Shown piece by piece: positions 1-6,630 of a stretch of 20,126 nucleotides of DNA. A program made the translations under genes and the position numbers. This DNA is from Actinomycetales bacterium (GTDB lineage Bacteria > Actinomycetota > Actinomycetes > Actinomycetales > JAHECE01): assembly GCA_024641895.1 (NCBI GenBank), contig JAHECE010000016.1, positions 1-20,126 on the forward strand. The letters run 5' to 3'. The notes under the pieces are model-generated. The model searched no databases. It was not told the DNA's origin and saw only the letters and a list, made by a program, of their open reading frames with translations. How positions within the stretch are numbered: the stretch's first letter is position 1; every line of letters begins with the position of its first letter.

Positions 1-1302
1 CCGGCCGGCTCGTCGCGGACCTGCCTCGCGTGCGGCGAGAGTGCCCAGTCCGACGCCCGCTTCTGCGAGGCGTGCGGGGCGGACCTGCCGGCTGCAGGGA
101 CGCTCGCGGCGTCCGACGCCGCGAGCGGGTCCGCGGCTCGGGCGGACGCGGGTGTGTCCGTGCCGGGGGCAGCCCAGGCGGTGGCGGCCGAGGCCGGCGT
201 GCCCGGGATCGTCGCGGTCGAGACGACGACGGCCGGGACGGCGGCGAGTCAGGCAGCAGCGGTCCAGACCGGGGCGGCCCACGGCGCGCTGCCCCTGACC
301 CTGGAGGCCCGGACCGAGGTGGCCACGCCGACTGCTCCGATGCCGACCGGCGCCTCGGAGCGGACCACTCCTGCGGTCCGGAAGGCAGCGCCTCCAGCGA
401 CGACGCGGCCTGCGCAGGTGGCGTGCCGCGAGTGCGGCGGTGAGATCGACCCCGACGGATACTGCACCACCTGTGGGGCGAAGGCCCCGACTGGCCGCGA
501 CCACGTCGCGGAGCAAGCCGCTTCCTGGGTCGCCGCCGTGAGCGACCGAGGCATCCGGCACCGGCGCAACGAGGATGCCTTTGCCGTGGCCGCCGATCCA
601 CAGCCGGGCAGCAGAGCCGTCCTGGTCGTGTGCGACGGCGTCTCGTCCGCCCGGGACTCCGACGTCGCGAGCCTGGCCGCGGCAGAGGCTGCCCGTGCGG
701 TGCTGGCGGGGTCGCGGGCCCGCGGGCTCGATACCGAGGGGGGCCTCGTCGCGGTCCTCACCGCTCGCCTTGCCGAGGCCGTCGATGCAGCGGTCCTCGC
801 CGTGGTCGCGGCGACGCCGCCCACGCACGCCGACAGCCCGCCGTCGTGCACCTTCGTGGCCGCGGTGCTCGAGGGCAGGCAGATCGTCGCGGGGGTGGTC
901 GGGGACAGCCGGGCGTACTGGTTGCCGGACACGGGGGAGGCCGTCGGCCTCACGGTGGACGACTCGTGGGCGGCCGAGCTCATCGCCGCCGGGATGCCGC
1001 GAGCGCAGGCTGAGGCCGGCCCGCAGGCGCACGCGATCACTCGGTGGCTCGGCGTCGACGCGCCGGATCACCGGCCCCGCGTGACACAGCTCGTCGCCGA
1101 GTCTCCCGGCTGGCTGCTGGTGTGCTCCGACGGGCTGTGGAACTACGCCTCCCAGCCGGGAGACCTGGCGGCGCTCGTCCGCCGGACGGCCGCTGCCGCG
1201 GGGGGCGAGCCACTCACGACGGCGAACGCGCTCGTCGACTGGGCCAACGCCCAGGGCGGGCGTGACAACATCACGGTGGCGCTCGCTCGCCTGAACGGCT
1301 AG
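1..1302 (+). CDS. Zinc-ribbon PP2C-family Ser/Thr phosphatase (5' end outside window)
   Basis: The frame is open from base 1, so the start lies upstream of the window; the GTG at 154 is only an internal codon. Two four-Cys zinc ribbons are visible, with Cys codons at 22, 31, 64 and 73 and at 424, 433, 463 and 472, separated by an Ala/Thr/Pro-rich linker. A PP2C phosphatase domain follows from about 526: RRNEDAF (562), VCDGVSS with the metal-binding Asp at 634, GDSRAYW (901), CSDGLW with Asp at 1129, and GRDNITVA with Asp at 1264. All metal-ligand positions are present, so it should be an active Mn/Mg-dependent phosphatase that removes phosphate from Ser/Thr. There is no membrane segment in the visible part, so it is probably cytosolic. 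It is followed after 72 nt by VWA and FHA genes; by analogy with actinobacterial clusters, its opposing kinase would be encoded upstream. Substrates are unknown. Confidence 0.9.
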   Translation, partial: PAGSSRTCLACGESAQSDARFCEACGADLPAAGTLAASDAASGSAARADAGVSVPGAAQAVAAEAGVPGIVAVETTTAGTAASQAAAVQTGAAHGALPLTLEARTEVATPTAPMPTGASERTTPAVRKAAPPATTRPAQVACRECGGEIDPDGYCTTCGAKAPTGRDHVAEQAASWVAAVSDRGIRHRRNEDAFAVAADPQPGSRAVLVVCDGVSSARDSDVASLAAAEAARAVLAGSRARGLDTEGGLVAVLTARLAEAVDAAVLAVVAATPPTHADSPPSCTFVAAVLEGRQIVAGVVGDSRAYWLPDTGEAVGLTVDDSWAAELIAAGMPRAQAEAGPQAHAITRWLGVDAPDHRPRVTQLVAESPGWLLVCSDGLWNYASQPGDLAALVRRTAAAAGGEPLTTANALVDWANAQGGRDNITVALARLNG

Positions 1303-1374
1303 TGGGACGAGCGTGGCCGTGCACACGAGGCGCAGTCGAGATCGACGGAGCCGCAGGAGACGGGGAGGACCGAG

Positions 1375-2655
1375 ATGACCGAGTTCTCGGCGCAGGTCTA
1401 TCAGAACGAGTTCCTGGCCACGGAGGGGACCGACGTCCACGCGATCGTCACGGTCACCTGTTCAGGTGCAGGTCAGGCAGGTCAGACCGGTTCCGGTGAG
1501 GCCGCCGAGGTCATCATCGTGGACACCTCCGGGTCGATGGGCGAGCGCGCGATGCGGGCGGCTCGCGACGCTGCGATCGCCGCTCTCGAGCAGATCCTCG
1601 ACGGCACCTGGTTCGCGGTCATCGCAGGGAACCACCAGGCCTGGCTCGCCTACCCGCTCAATGCGCGCGGCGTCTGGATGGCGCGGATGTCTTCCCAGAC
1701 CCGGGCCGCGGCGGCGTTCGAGATCAACCGCTTCAGGGCTGACGGCGGCACGGCGATGGGCACGTGGCTCGAGCTTGCCGCGGCCGTGTTCGACACCGTC
1801 CCCTCGGCGACCCAGCGGCATGCGATCCTGCTGACCGACGGCAAGAACCAGCACGAGACGCCCTCGGACCTGACTCGGCGGATCGCCGCGGCGAGCGGCC
1901 GGTTCCAGTGCGACTGCCGGGGCGTCGGCGCTGACTGGGAGGTCGGCGAGGTGCGCCGCATCGCCCAGGCGCTCATGGGCACCGTGGACCTCATCCCTAC
2001 TCCGGACGAGATCGCGGCGGAGTTCGCGACCCTCATGCGGGCGGCGATGAGCCGGGGAGTTGCGGCCGCGGACCTCCGGGTCTGGGCACCCCAGAGTGCG
2101 CAGGTGCTGTTCGTGCGGCAGGTCGCACCGATGGTCGAGGACCTCTCCGGCCGGCGCCGCGAGCTCAACGCTCTGACCGGCGCGTATCCGACGGGCAGCT
2201 GGGGGAACGAATCGCGCGACTTCCACGTCGCCATCCGCCTCGGTGGCGCGCGACAGGTCGGCCAGGAACAACTTGCCGCGCGTGTCCAGGTCGCGGTCGG
2301 CGACGACGTCAAGGCCCAGGCGCTCGTGAAGGCGCGGTGGACGAACGATGATGCGCTGAGTGCCCGGATCAACCCCGAGGTGGCGCACTACACGGGCCAG
2401 ACGGAGCTCGCGGAGGCGATCCAGGACGGGCTCGCCGCCAAGGCGGTCGGCGACGACGCGACGGCGACGTCCAAGCTCGGCCGAGCCGTCCAGCTCGCGG
2501 CGGAGACCGGTAACGACGAGGCGACCTCCAAGCTGCGCAAGGTCGTGGACATCGAGCCCGGGACCGGAAAGGTGCGACTTCGCAAGCAGGTGGACCGGCT
2601 CGACGAGATGGCTCTCGACACCGCCTCCACCAAGACCTCCAGGGTGCGCAAGTGA
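1375..2655 (+). CDS. VWA-domain protein with intact MIDAS metal site
   Basis: A 426-residue protein starting at ATG 1375, with the Shine-Dalgarno GGGGAGG at 1362-1368. The von Willebrand factor A domain spans about residues 44-225. Its MIDAS is complete: DTSGS (D50, S52, S54), T126 in GGTAMG, and D155 in LLTDG. The domain should therefore bind a divalent cation and a protein partner. After it comes a beta-rich region (about 225-330), then a helical, charged C-terminal tail from about 345 rich in Ala, Lys and Asp. No signal peptide or membrane segment is seen, so it is probably cytoplasmic. It sits between a PP2C phosphatase and an FHA protein and shares a 4-nt overlap with the FHA gene, which suggests co-translation and perhaps a shared complex acting as scaffold or sensor. 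The exact role is not known. Confidence 0.88.
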   Translation: MTEFSAQVYQNEFLATEGTDVHAIVTVTCSGAGQAGQTGSGEAAEVIIVDTSGSMGERAMRAARDAAIAALEQILDGTWFAVIAGNHQAWLAYPLNARGVWMARMSSQTRAAAAFEINRFRADGGTAMGTWLELAAAVFDTVPSATQRHAILLTDGKNQHETPSDLTRRIAAASGRFQCDCRGVGADWEVGEVRRIAQALMGTVDLIPTPDEIAAEFATLMRAAMSRGVAAADLRVWAPQSAQVLFVRQVAPMVEDLSGRRRELNALTGAYPTGSWGNESRDFHVAIRLGGARQVGQEQLAARVQVAVGDDVKAQALVKARWTNDDALSARINPEVAHYTGQTELAEAIQDGLAAKAVGDDATATSKLGRAVQLAAETGNDEATSKLRKVVDIEPGTGKVRLRKQVDRLDEMALDTASTKTSRVRK

Positions 2656-3530
2656 CGACGGCGACCTGCCCCAACGGGCACCGGAGCAGCGCGACCGACT
2701 ACTGCGACACCTGCGGTGCACCGATGGGCGCCGGTGCCGGCCCGACCATCGCACCGTCGGCCGCAGCACCGCCGTCGGCCGCAGCACCGCCGTCGGCCGG
2801 GGCAGGGCCTTCCGCGGGGGGCGCCTCGTCGTCCGCGTCTTCTCAGACGTGCGTGAACTGCGGCGTCGAGAACGTGCCGGACGCTCTGTTCTGCGAGGCC
2901 TGCGGGTACGACTTCACGACGGGGGCCTTGCCCCGGGTCCCGGCGCCGGCGTCATCGTTGGACCTCGGCGATGCTTCGGCATCGCCCGCGCCTGCGCCCG
3001 CCCCGCCTGCGCCGACGGCCGGGGCCGGGGTCGGAGCGGGCGGGGCCGGTATGGTGCCGGCGACCAGGGGAGCGACGATGACGCCCGACCCGGTACCGCT
3101 CGCACCGCCCGTGACGCTGGAGTGGGTCGTCGAGGCCTGGGTGGACCCGGACTGGCACGGTGAGCAGCGAGACGCCGAGCCGTGCCCTTCCCCCGGTCTG
3201 CCACGGGTTGTCCCCCTCACGGTGCGCAGCGTGCTCATCGGCCGGACGTCGCGGAGCCGGAACATCCATCCAGAGGTGGACTGCAGCCCGGACAACGGGG
3301 TCAGTCGCCGGCACGCCCAGCTCAGCACCGACGGCAGCCGATGGTGGATCGAGGACCTGCAGTCGTCGAACGGTACCTACGTGGGGCAGGACAGCGGTCC
3401 GCTGCCGACGACGCCCCTGACGCCCGGCACCCGGCAGGAGCTTCGGGAGGGCGACCGCATCTACGTGGGTGCGTGGACCCGCCTCGTGGTGCGGCGGGCC
3501 ACGGAGGAGGAGAAGGCCGGGCAGGCCTGA
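2652..3530 (+). CDS. Zinc-ribbon FHA-domain phosphothreonine-binding protein
   Basis: A 292-residue protein. The GTG start at 2652 overlaps the preceding TGA (sequence GTGA, 2652-2655), typical of translational coupling. An N-terminal zinc ribbon uses C6, H10, C18 and C21; a Pro/Ala/Ser linker with a short tandem repeat follows, then a second four-Cys ribbon (C67, C70, C81, C84). Its spacing and CEACG ending closely resemble the first ribbon of the PP2C protein in the same cluster. After another Pro/Ala/Gly-rich linker comes an FHA domain (about 187-282) with the conserved GR (197-198), SRRH (218-221) and SSNGT (N240, G241) elements that bind phosphothreonine. It probably reads out phosphorylation set by a nearby kinase and removed by the upstream PP2C. 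There are no membrane segments. The FHA assignment is firm; the partners are inferred. Confidence 0.92.
   Translation: MTTATCPNGHRSSATDYCDTCGAPMGAGAGPTIAPSAAAPPSAAAPPSAGAGPSAGGASSSASSQTCVNCGVENVPDALFCEACGYDFTTGALPRVPAPASSLDLGDASASPAPAPAPPAPTAGAGVGAGGAGMVPATRGATMTPDPVPLAPPVTLEWVVEAWVDPDWHGEQRDAEPCPSPGLPRVVPLTVRSVLIGRTSRSRNIHPEVDCSPDNGVSRRHAQLSTDGSRWWIEDLQSSNGTYVGQDSGPLPTTPLTPGTRQELREGDRIYVGAWTRLVVRRATEEEKAGQA
2751..2800 (+). repeat. In-frame tandem repeat in FHA-protein linker (about 2.8 copies, 15-18 nt)
   Basis: The unit GCACCGCCGTCGGCCGCA occurs from 2751 to 2800: a 15-nt variant at 2751-2765, a full 18-nt copy at 2766-2783, and a near-complete copy at 2784-2800. It encodes repeated APPSAA steps in the flexible linker between the two zinc ribbons. 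Copy number could vary by slippage without breaking the frame. Confidence 0.85.
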
Positions 3531-3562
3531 CGAGCTCGCTGCTGGGCTCGGGCGGCCCGTCA

Positions 3563-3584
3563 GGCGCCGCAAGATCCCGGCGCC
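3563..3584 (+). terminator. Candidate hairpin terminator after FHA gene
   Basis: A perfect 7-bp GC stem, GGCGCCG (3563-3569) and CGGCGCC (3578-3584), closes an 8-nt loop 33 nt after the FHA stop codon. There is no T-run, which is common in high-GC actinobacteria. It lies between convergent genes. This rests on sequence symmetry only. Confidence 0.4.
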
Positions 3585-3595
3585 GGAGCACTGGC

Positions 3596-3639
3596 GTCGA
3601 GTCGAGTCGAGTCGGTTCGAGTCGAGTCGAGTCGAGTCG
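3596..3639. repeat. Pentanucleotide tandem repeat (GTCGA)n
   Basis: About nine consecutive 5-nt units of GTCGA run from 3596 to 3639, with two degenerate units in the middle (GTCGG, TTCGA). The array is in the intergenic space between the convergent FHA (+) and arsC (-) genes, about 50 nt beyond the arsC stop codon. It has no spacers, so it is not a CRISPR array. The function is unknown; it is a plausible slippage-prone microsatellite. Confidence 0.9.
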
Positions 3640-3689
3640 CTTGAGGATCGTTCCGAACGGCACGTCGATGCGACGGCTGAGGGCGTCCT

Positions 3690-4121
3690 TCAGCGCGCGT
3701 CTGCCCCCGGAACGAGCTCGAGGGCCAGGGCCCGGACCTGGGCGGCGATGTCGTCGCGGATCAGGCGCGTGCGCTCCAGACCCGTGATCCCCCGGTCGGC
3801 GGGCTCGACCACGACCCAGCGCTCGAGGGTGGCTCGCATGCCGTCCACGGGATCCACCTGGGCCTCATCGCCCAGGATGACGACGCGGTCGGCCCGGTGC
3901 AGCAAGGCTGGGTCGATCGGCGCGGGGACCTGCGCGGACATGTCTGCGCCGACTTCTAGGACGGCCTGCGCGGACTCCTCGTGGACCTGGGGATCGGGGT
4001 GAGTTCCGGCGGAGTGGACCTCGACGGCGTCCCCGGCCACCTGACGCATGACGGCGGCCGCGATCTGGGACTTGCCGGCGTTGTGGACGCACAGGAACAG
4101 CACTGACGGCGGTCGAGGCAT
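3690..4121 (-). CDS. ArsC-like low-molecular-weight phosphatase-fold protein (probable mycothiol-type arsenate reductase)
   Basis: A 143-residue protein. The frame is open further upstream to 4400, but ATG 4121 is preceded by a strong GGGAGGA and places the beta1/P-loop right at the N-terminus, as the family requires. The P-loop is LFLCVHNAGKSQ with nucleophile C11, giving CX5K where classical LMW-PTP and ArsC proteins have CX5R. HSAGTHP (36-42) and the C-terminal GITGLERTRLIRDDI stretch (111-125) resemble actinobacterial arsenate-mycothiol transferases, which make an As(V)-mycothiol adduct later reduced by mycoredoxin. No resolving Cys pair is present: C11 is the only cysteine, which fits the mycothiol route and argues against the thioredoxin route. 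No arsR or arsenite exporter is adjacent. A tyrosine-phosphatase-like role cannot be excluded. Confidence 0.8.
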   Translation of the reverse strand: MPRPPSVLFLCVHNAGKSQIAAAVMRQVAGDAVEVHSAGTHPDPQVHEESAQAVLEVGADMSAQVPAPIDPALLHRADRVVILGDEAQVDPVDGMRATLERWVVVEPADRGITGLERTRLIRDDIAAQVRALALELVPGADAR

Positions 4122-4167
4122 GGGCGTCCTCCCATCGCGAAGCGCGCACCCGTGGCGAGCGCGGCCG

Positions 4168-4173
4168 AGCCTA
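4168..4173 (-). promoter_or_regulatory. Candidate -10 element for arsC-like gene
   Basis: On the minus strand, TAGGCT (TANNNT type) lies about 47 nt before the ATG at 4121, in the 155-nt gap shared with the divergent dehydrogenase gene. No convincing -35 is seen at normal spacing. A 6-bp inverted repeat (CGCCGC 4175-4180, GCGGCG 4190-4195) lies just upstream and could be an operator or chance. Confidence 0.3.
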
Positions 4174-4276
4174 GCGCCGCCCGCGGTTTGCGGCGGGGTG
4201 ATCAGGCTCACCTGCGCGGACCCTGGTCGTGCCATCCTGAGAACGGGACGACCGAACCTCCCTGACGAGGTGCTTC

Positions 4277-5593
4277 GTGGAGACGACGACGGCCGGCGCG
4301 GAGCGCAAGGCTCAGCGCATGCTCGATACGCAGTTTGCCCGTGCGCGGGCTCACCTGGCGCACATCGAGCCGGGGCTGGTCGACTTCCTGCACCTCGCAC
4401 GTCGCTCGATCATCGTGAACCTGCCGATCCAGATGGACGACGGATCCGTGCGGAACTTCGTCGGCTACCGAGTTCTGCACAGCCGCCTCCTCGGTCCGGG
4501 AAAGGGCGGGATCCGCTACCACCCGGATGTCTCCCTGGCCGAGACCACCGCCCTGGCCGCCCTGATGACCTGGAAGTGCTCCCTCGTACGCATTCCGTTC
4601 GGTGGCGCCAAGGGCGGGATCGCCTGCGACACGAAGGCTCTGAGCGTGGATGAGCAGCGTCGGCTCACGCGCCGCTACATCTCCGAGCTGGGGGACGACA
4701 TCGGGCCCTTCGTGGACGTGCCCGCTCCGGACCTGTACACGGACGCCCAGACCATGGCGTGGGTCTTCGACACCTATGACCAGTTCCACCCGGGCCAGAA
4801 CAACCTGCCCGCGGTCACCGGCAAGCCGTTGGACCTCGGCGGGTCCGAGGGTCGAGAGGAAGCCACCGGCCGCGGTTGTGTCGACGTGGCCGAGCGCTTC
4901 CTGGAACTGGGTGGACTCCCCGGCCTGGGCGGCATCGAGGGAGCGCGTGTCGCCATCCAGGGCTACGGCGCCGTCGGGCGGGCGGCTGCGCGGACCTTCC
5001 GGGACCGCGGGGCGGCGATCATCGCGGTGAGCGACTCCTCGGGAGGCGTCCTCGCCACGGACGGCGCCCATCTGGACCTGGATCTCCTGGATGCGCACAA
5101 GGCCGGCGGGGGAGCGGTGGTGGGCTTCTCCGGCGCTCGCAACGTCACCAACGAGGATGTGCTCGGCCTCGACTGCGACATCCTCGTCCCCGCAGCGCTC
5201 GGCGGGCAGATCCACAGCGGGAACGCGGCCTCGGTCCAGGCCCGTCTCGTGCTGGAGGGGGCGAACCGGCCCGTGACCCCGGAGGCGGACGACATCCTGC
5301 ACGCCCGTGGCGTCCCGGTGGTGCCGGACATCCTGGCCAACGCCGGGGGCGTCACCGTGAGCTATCTCGAATGGGTCCAGAACATCGAGAACCACAGCTG
5401 GTCGCTGGACGAGGTGAACGTGCACCTGCGCGAGTACCTGGTCGGGGCCGCGGACCGAGTGGTGGCCCGCTGGCGCAGCTTCCCGGCCGACTGCGCGGAG
5501 TCGGGCCTGACCGCGGACCTGCGGACGGCGGCCACGGTCGAGGCCCTGGAGCGGCTTGCGCATGTGACGCTCGAGCGCGGCATCTGGCCCTGA
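4277..5593 (+). CDS. Glu/Leu/Phe/Val dehydrogenase family protein, probable glutamate dehydrogenase
   Basis: A 438-residue protein starting at GTG 4277, with GACGAGG ending 6 nt upstream. The N-terminal substrate domain carries GPGKGGIRYHP (K76), TWK (K100), FGGAKGG (catalytic K112) and VPAPDLYTD (D152), the lysines and aspartate used for 2-oxoacid/amino-acid binding and hydride transfer. The dinucleotide-binding domain has GYGAVG (229-234), and NAGGVTVSYLEW marks the late active-site helix. The length fits the hexameric short-type GDH (about 410-450 residues). It should catalyse reversible oxidative deamination of glutamate to 2-oxoglutarate and ammonia in the cytosol. Leucine or valine dehydrogenases are shorter, and the TWK and PAPD context favours glutamate, but substrate and NAD/NADP preference are not proven. 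It is transcribed alone, divergent from arsC. Confidence 0.92.
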   Translation: METTTAGAERKAQRMLDTQFARARAHLAHIEPGLVDFLHLARRSIIVNLPIQMDDGSVRNFVGYRVLHSRLLGPGKGGIRYHPDVSLAETTALAALMTWKCSLVRIPFGGAKGGIACDTKALSVDEQRRLTRRYISELGDDIGPFVDVPAPDLYTDAQTMAWVFDTYDQFHPGQNNLPAVTGKPLDLGGSEGREEATGRGCVDVAERFLELGGLPGLGGIEGARVAIQGYGAVGRAAARTFRDRGAAIIAVSDSSGGVLATDGAHLDLDLLDAHKAGGGAVVGFSGARNVTNEDVLGLDCDILVPAALGGQIHSGNAASVQARLVLEGANRPVTPEADDILHARGVPVVPDILANAGGVTVSYLEWVQNIENHSWSLDEVNVHLREYLVGAADRVVARWRSFPADCAESGLTADLRTAATVEALERLAHVTLERGIWP

Positions 5594-5702
5594 GCGTGGC
5601 GTCCACACCGTCGGAGCCAGAAGGGCAGCGGCACCGGCCCGATCTCAGGGGCGCTCCCGAGACGTGCAGCGCTGCCTCCGCACGGCGCCGAGCCTGCGCG
5701 GC

Positions 5703-5708
5703 TAGGTT
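5703..5708 (+). promoter_or_regulatory. Candidate -10 box upstream of DUF4232-like gene
   Basis: TAGGTT within GGCTAGGTTCG lies 30 nt before the GTG at 5739. The same context, GGCTAnGTTCG, recurs upstream of trpB2 at 13962. No clear -35 is seen. Confidence 0.4.
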
Positions 5709-5738
5709 CGGACTGACGGCGAGCGACAGGGGGCACCC

Positions 5739-6620
5739 GTGGGCGACATCAGTGTGAGCCTGGCCGCGACGAGCGTCCTGCTCACCGGCGGACGCCGCGC
5801 TGTCACGGCGTCGGTGACCAACAGCGGGACCTCGACCGAGCGGGTGGTGCTCGGGGTCTACGAGGCGCCTCAGCCGGGGCCCGGCGCCGGGGCGGGCGTG
5901 GGTCCGAGAGCCACCGTCGAGCGGCCGTTGCGGGAGCTGGGCCCCGGGGCGACCGAGCAGTACGTCCTGGATATCGAGATCGCGGACGCCGCACCCGGGA
6001 CGCACCACCTCAAGGTGATCGCCTACCCGGCGAGCCGGGCGCCGGAGGAGTACAGCGATCGCGGTCAGACCCTGCGCGTCGACGTGCCTGCAGCGCCGGC
6101 GCCCCGCCCTGCCCCGTCCCGGTGGTGGCTCTGGGCGCTCGCCGCCGCTGTGCTCGCGGTCGCGCTCGTGGTCGTGGTTGTCCTCCTGACGAGGTCCGGG
6201 GGAGGGGAGGGCGGTGTCGCATCGTGCACGGCCGCTGACGTCCAGGTCACCACCGGTACCGGCGACGCCGGGGCGGGGCAGTTCCACGTCCCGATCGTCG
6301 TCACGAACACGGCCGGCACGTCGTGCACCATCGGCGGCTTCCCCTCCGTGGTGTCCGTCGACGGAGGCGGCCAGCAGATCGCGCAGGCTGGGTCGGAGGC
6401 CACGGAGGCGCCCGCCGACCTGGAGCTGGCCCCCGGCGAGAGCGCCTCGGCCCTCGTCCGGGCGACGACCGTGCCGAGCGACTCGGAGTGCCCGCCCGAC
6501 ACGGTCGCACTCGCTGTCACGTTGCCCGGAGACACGGAGGTCATCGAGGTCGCCGTCACCCTCCCGGCCTGCCCGGGGCTGTCGGTCCGGGCGTTCGTCC
6601 CGGGAGAGACGGGCCTGTGA
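5739..6620 (+). CDS. Single-pass membrane protein with DUF4232-like C-terminal domain
   Basis: A 293-residue protein starting at GTG 5739, with AGGGGG a few bases upstream. There is no N-terminal signal peptide. Residues 1-115 form a beta-rich domain that reads like an Ig or CARDB-type fold (VTASVTNSGTSTERV...), followed by a Pro/Ala linker and one transmembrane helix at about 129-151. Residues 162-290 resemble the actinobacterial DUF4232 domain (SCTAADVQVTTG, VVTNTAGTSCTIGGFP) and contain all four cysteines (163, 196, 251, 278), enough for two disulfides. The absence of Cys before the membrane helix and the basic-then-hydrophobic order fit an N-in, C-out topology. The function is unknown; cell-surface binding or sensing is possible. 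It ends 10 nt from the convergent glnS. Confidence 0.8.
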   Translation: MGDISVSLAATSVLLTGGRRAVTASVTNSGTSTERVVLGVYEAPQPGPGAGAGVGPRATVERPLRELGPGATEQYVLDIEIADAAPGTHHLKVIAYPASRAPEEYSDRGQTLRVDVPAAPAPRPAPSRWWLWALAAAVLAVALVVVVVLLTRSGGGEGGVASCTAADVQVTTGTGDAGAGQFHVPIVVTNTAGTSCTIGGFPSVVSVDGGGQQIAQAGSEATEAPADLELAPGESASALVRATTVPSDSECPPDTVALAVTLPGDTEVIEVAVTLPACPGLSVRAFVPGETGL

Positions 6621-6630
6621 CGTCCGGCCG

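Noticed and set aside
154..1302. GTG 154 as the phosphatase start
   Set aside because: The same frame upstream of 154 encodes a complete four-Cys zinc ribbon and is open to base 1.
1462..2787. 441-codon minus-strand frame opposite the VWA gene
   Set aside because: Antisense to a gene with a complete MIDAS; no recognisable protein features.
3596..3639. CRISPR array
   Set aside because: Units are 5 nt and directly tandem, without spacers.
4122..4400. Upstream extension of the arsC-like frame
   Set aside because: The P-loop must be near the N-terminus, and ATG 4121 has a strong Shine-Dalgarno; the extension also runs into the divergent dehydrogenase gene.
4208..5608. 466-codon minus-strand frame opposite the dehydrogenase
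   Set aside because: It is the exact shadow of a well-conserved dehydrogenase, with low-complexity composition and no motif.
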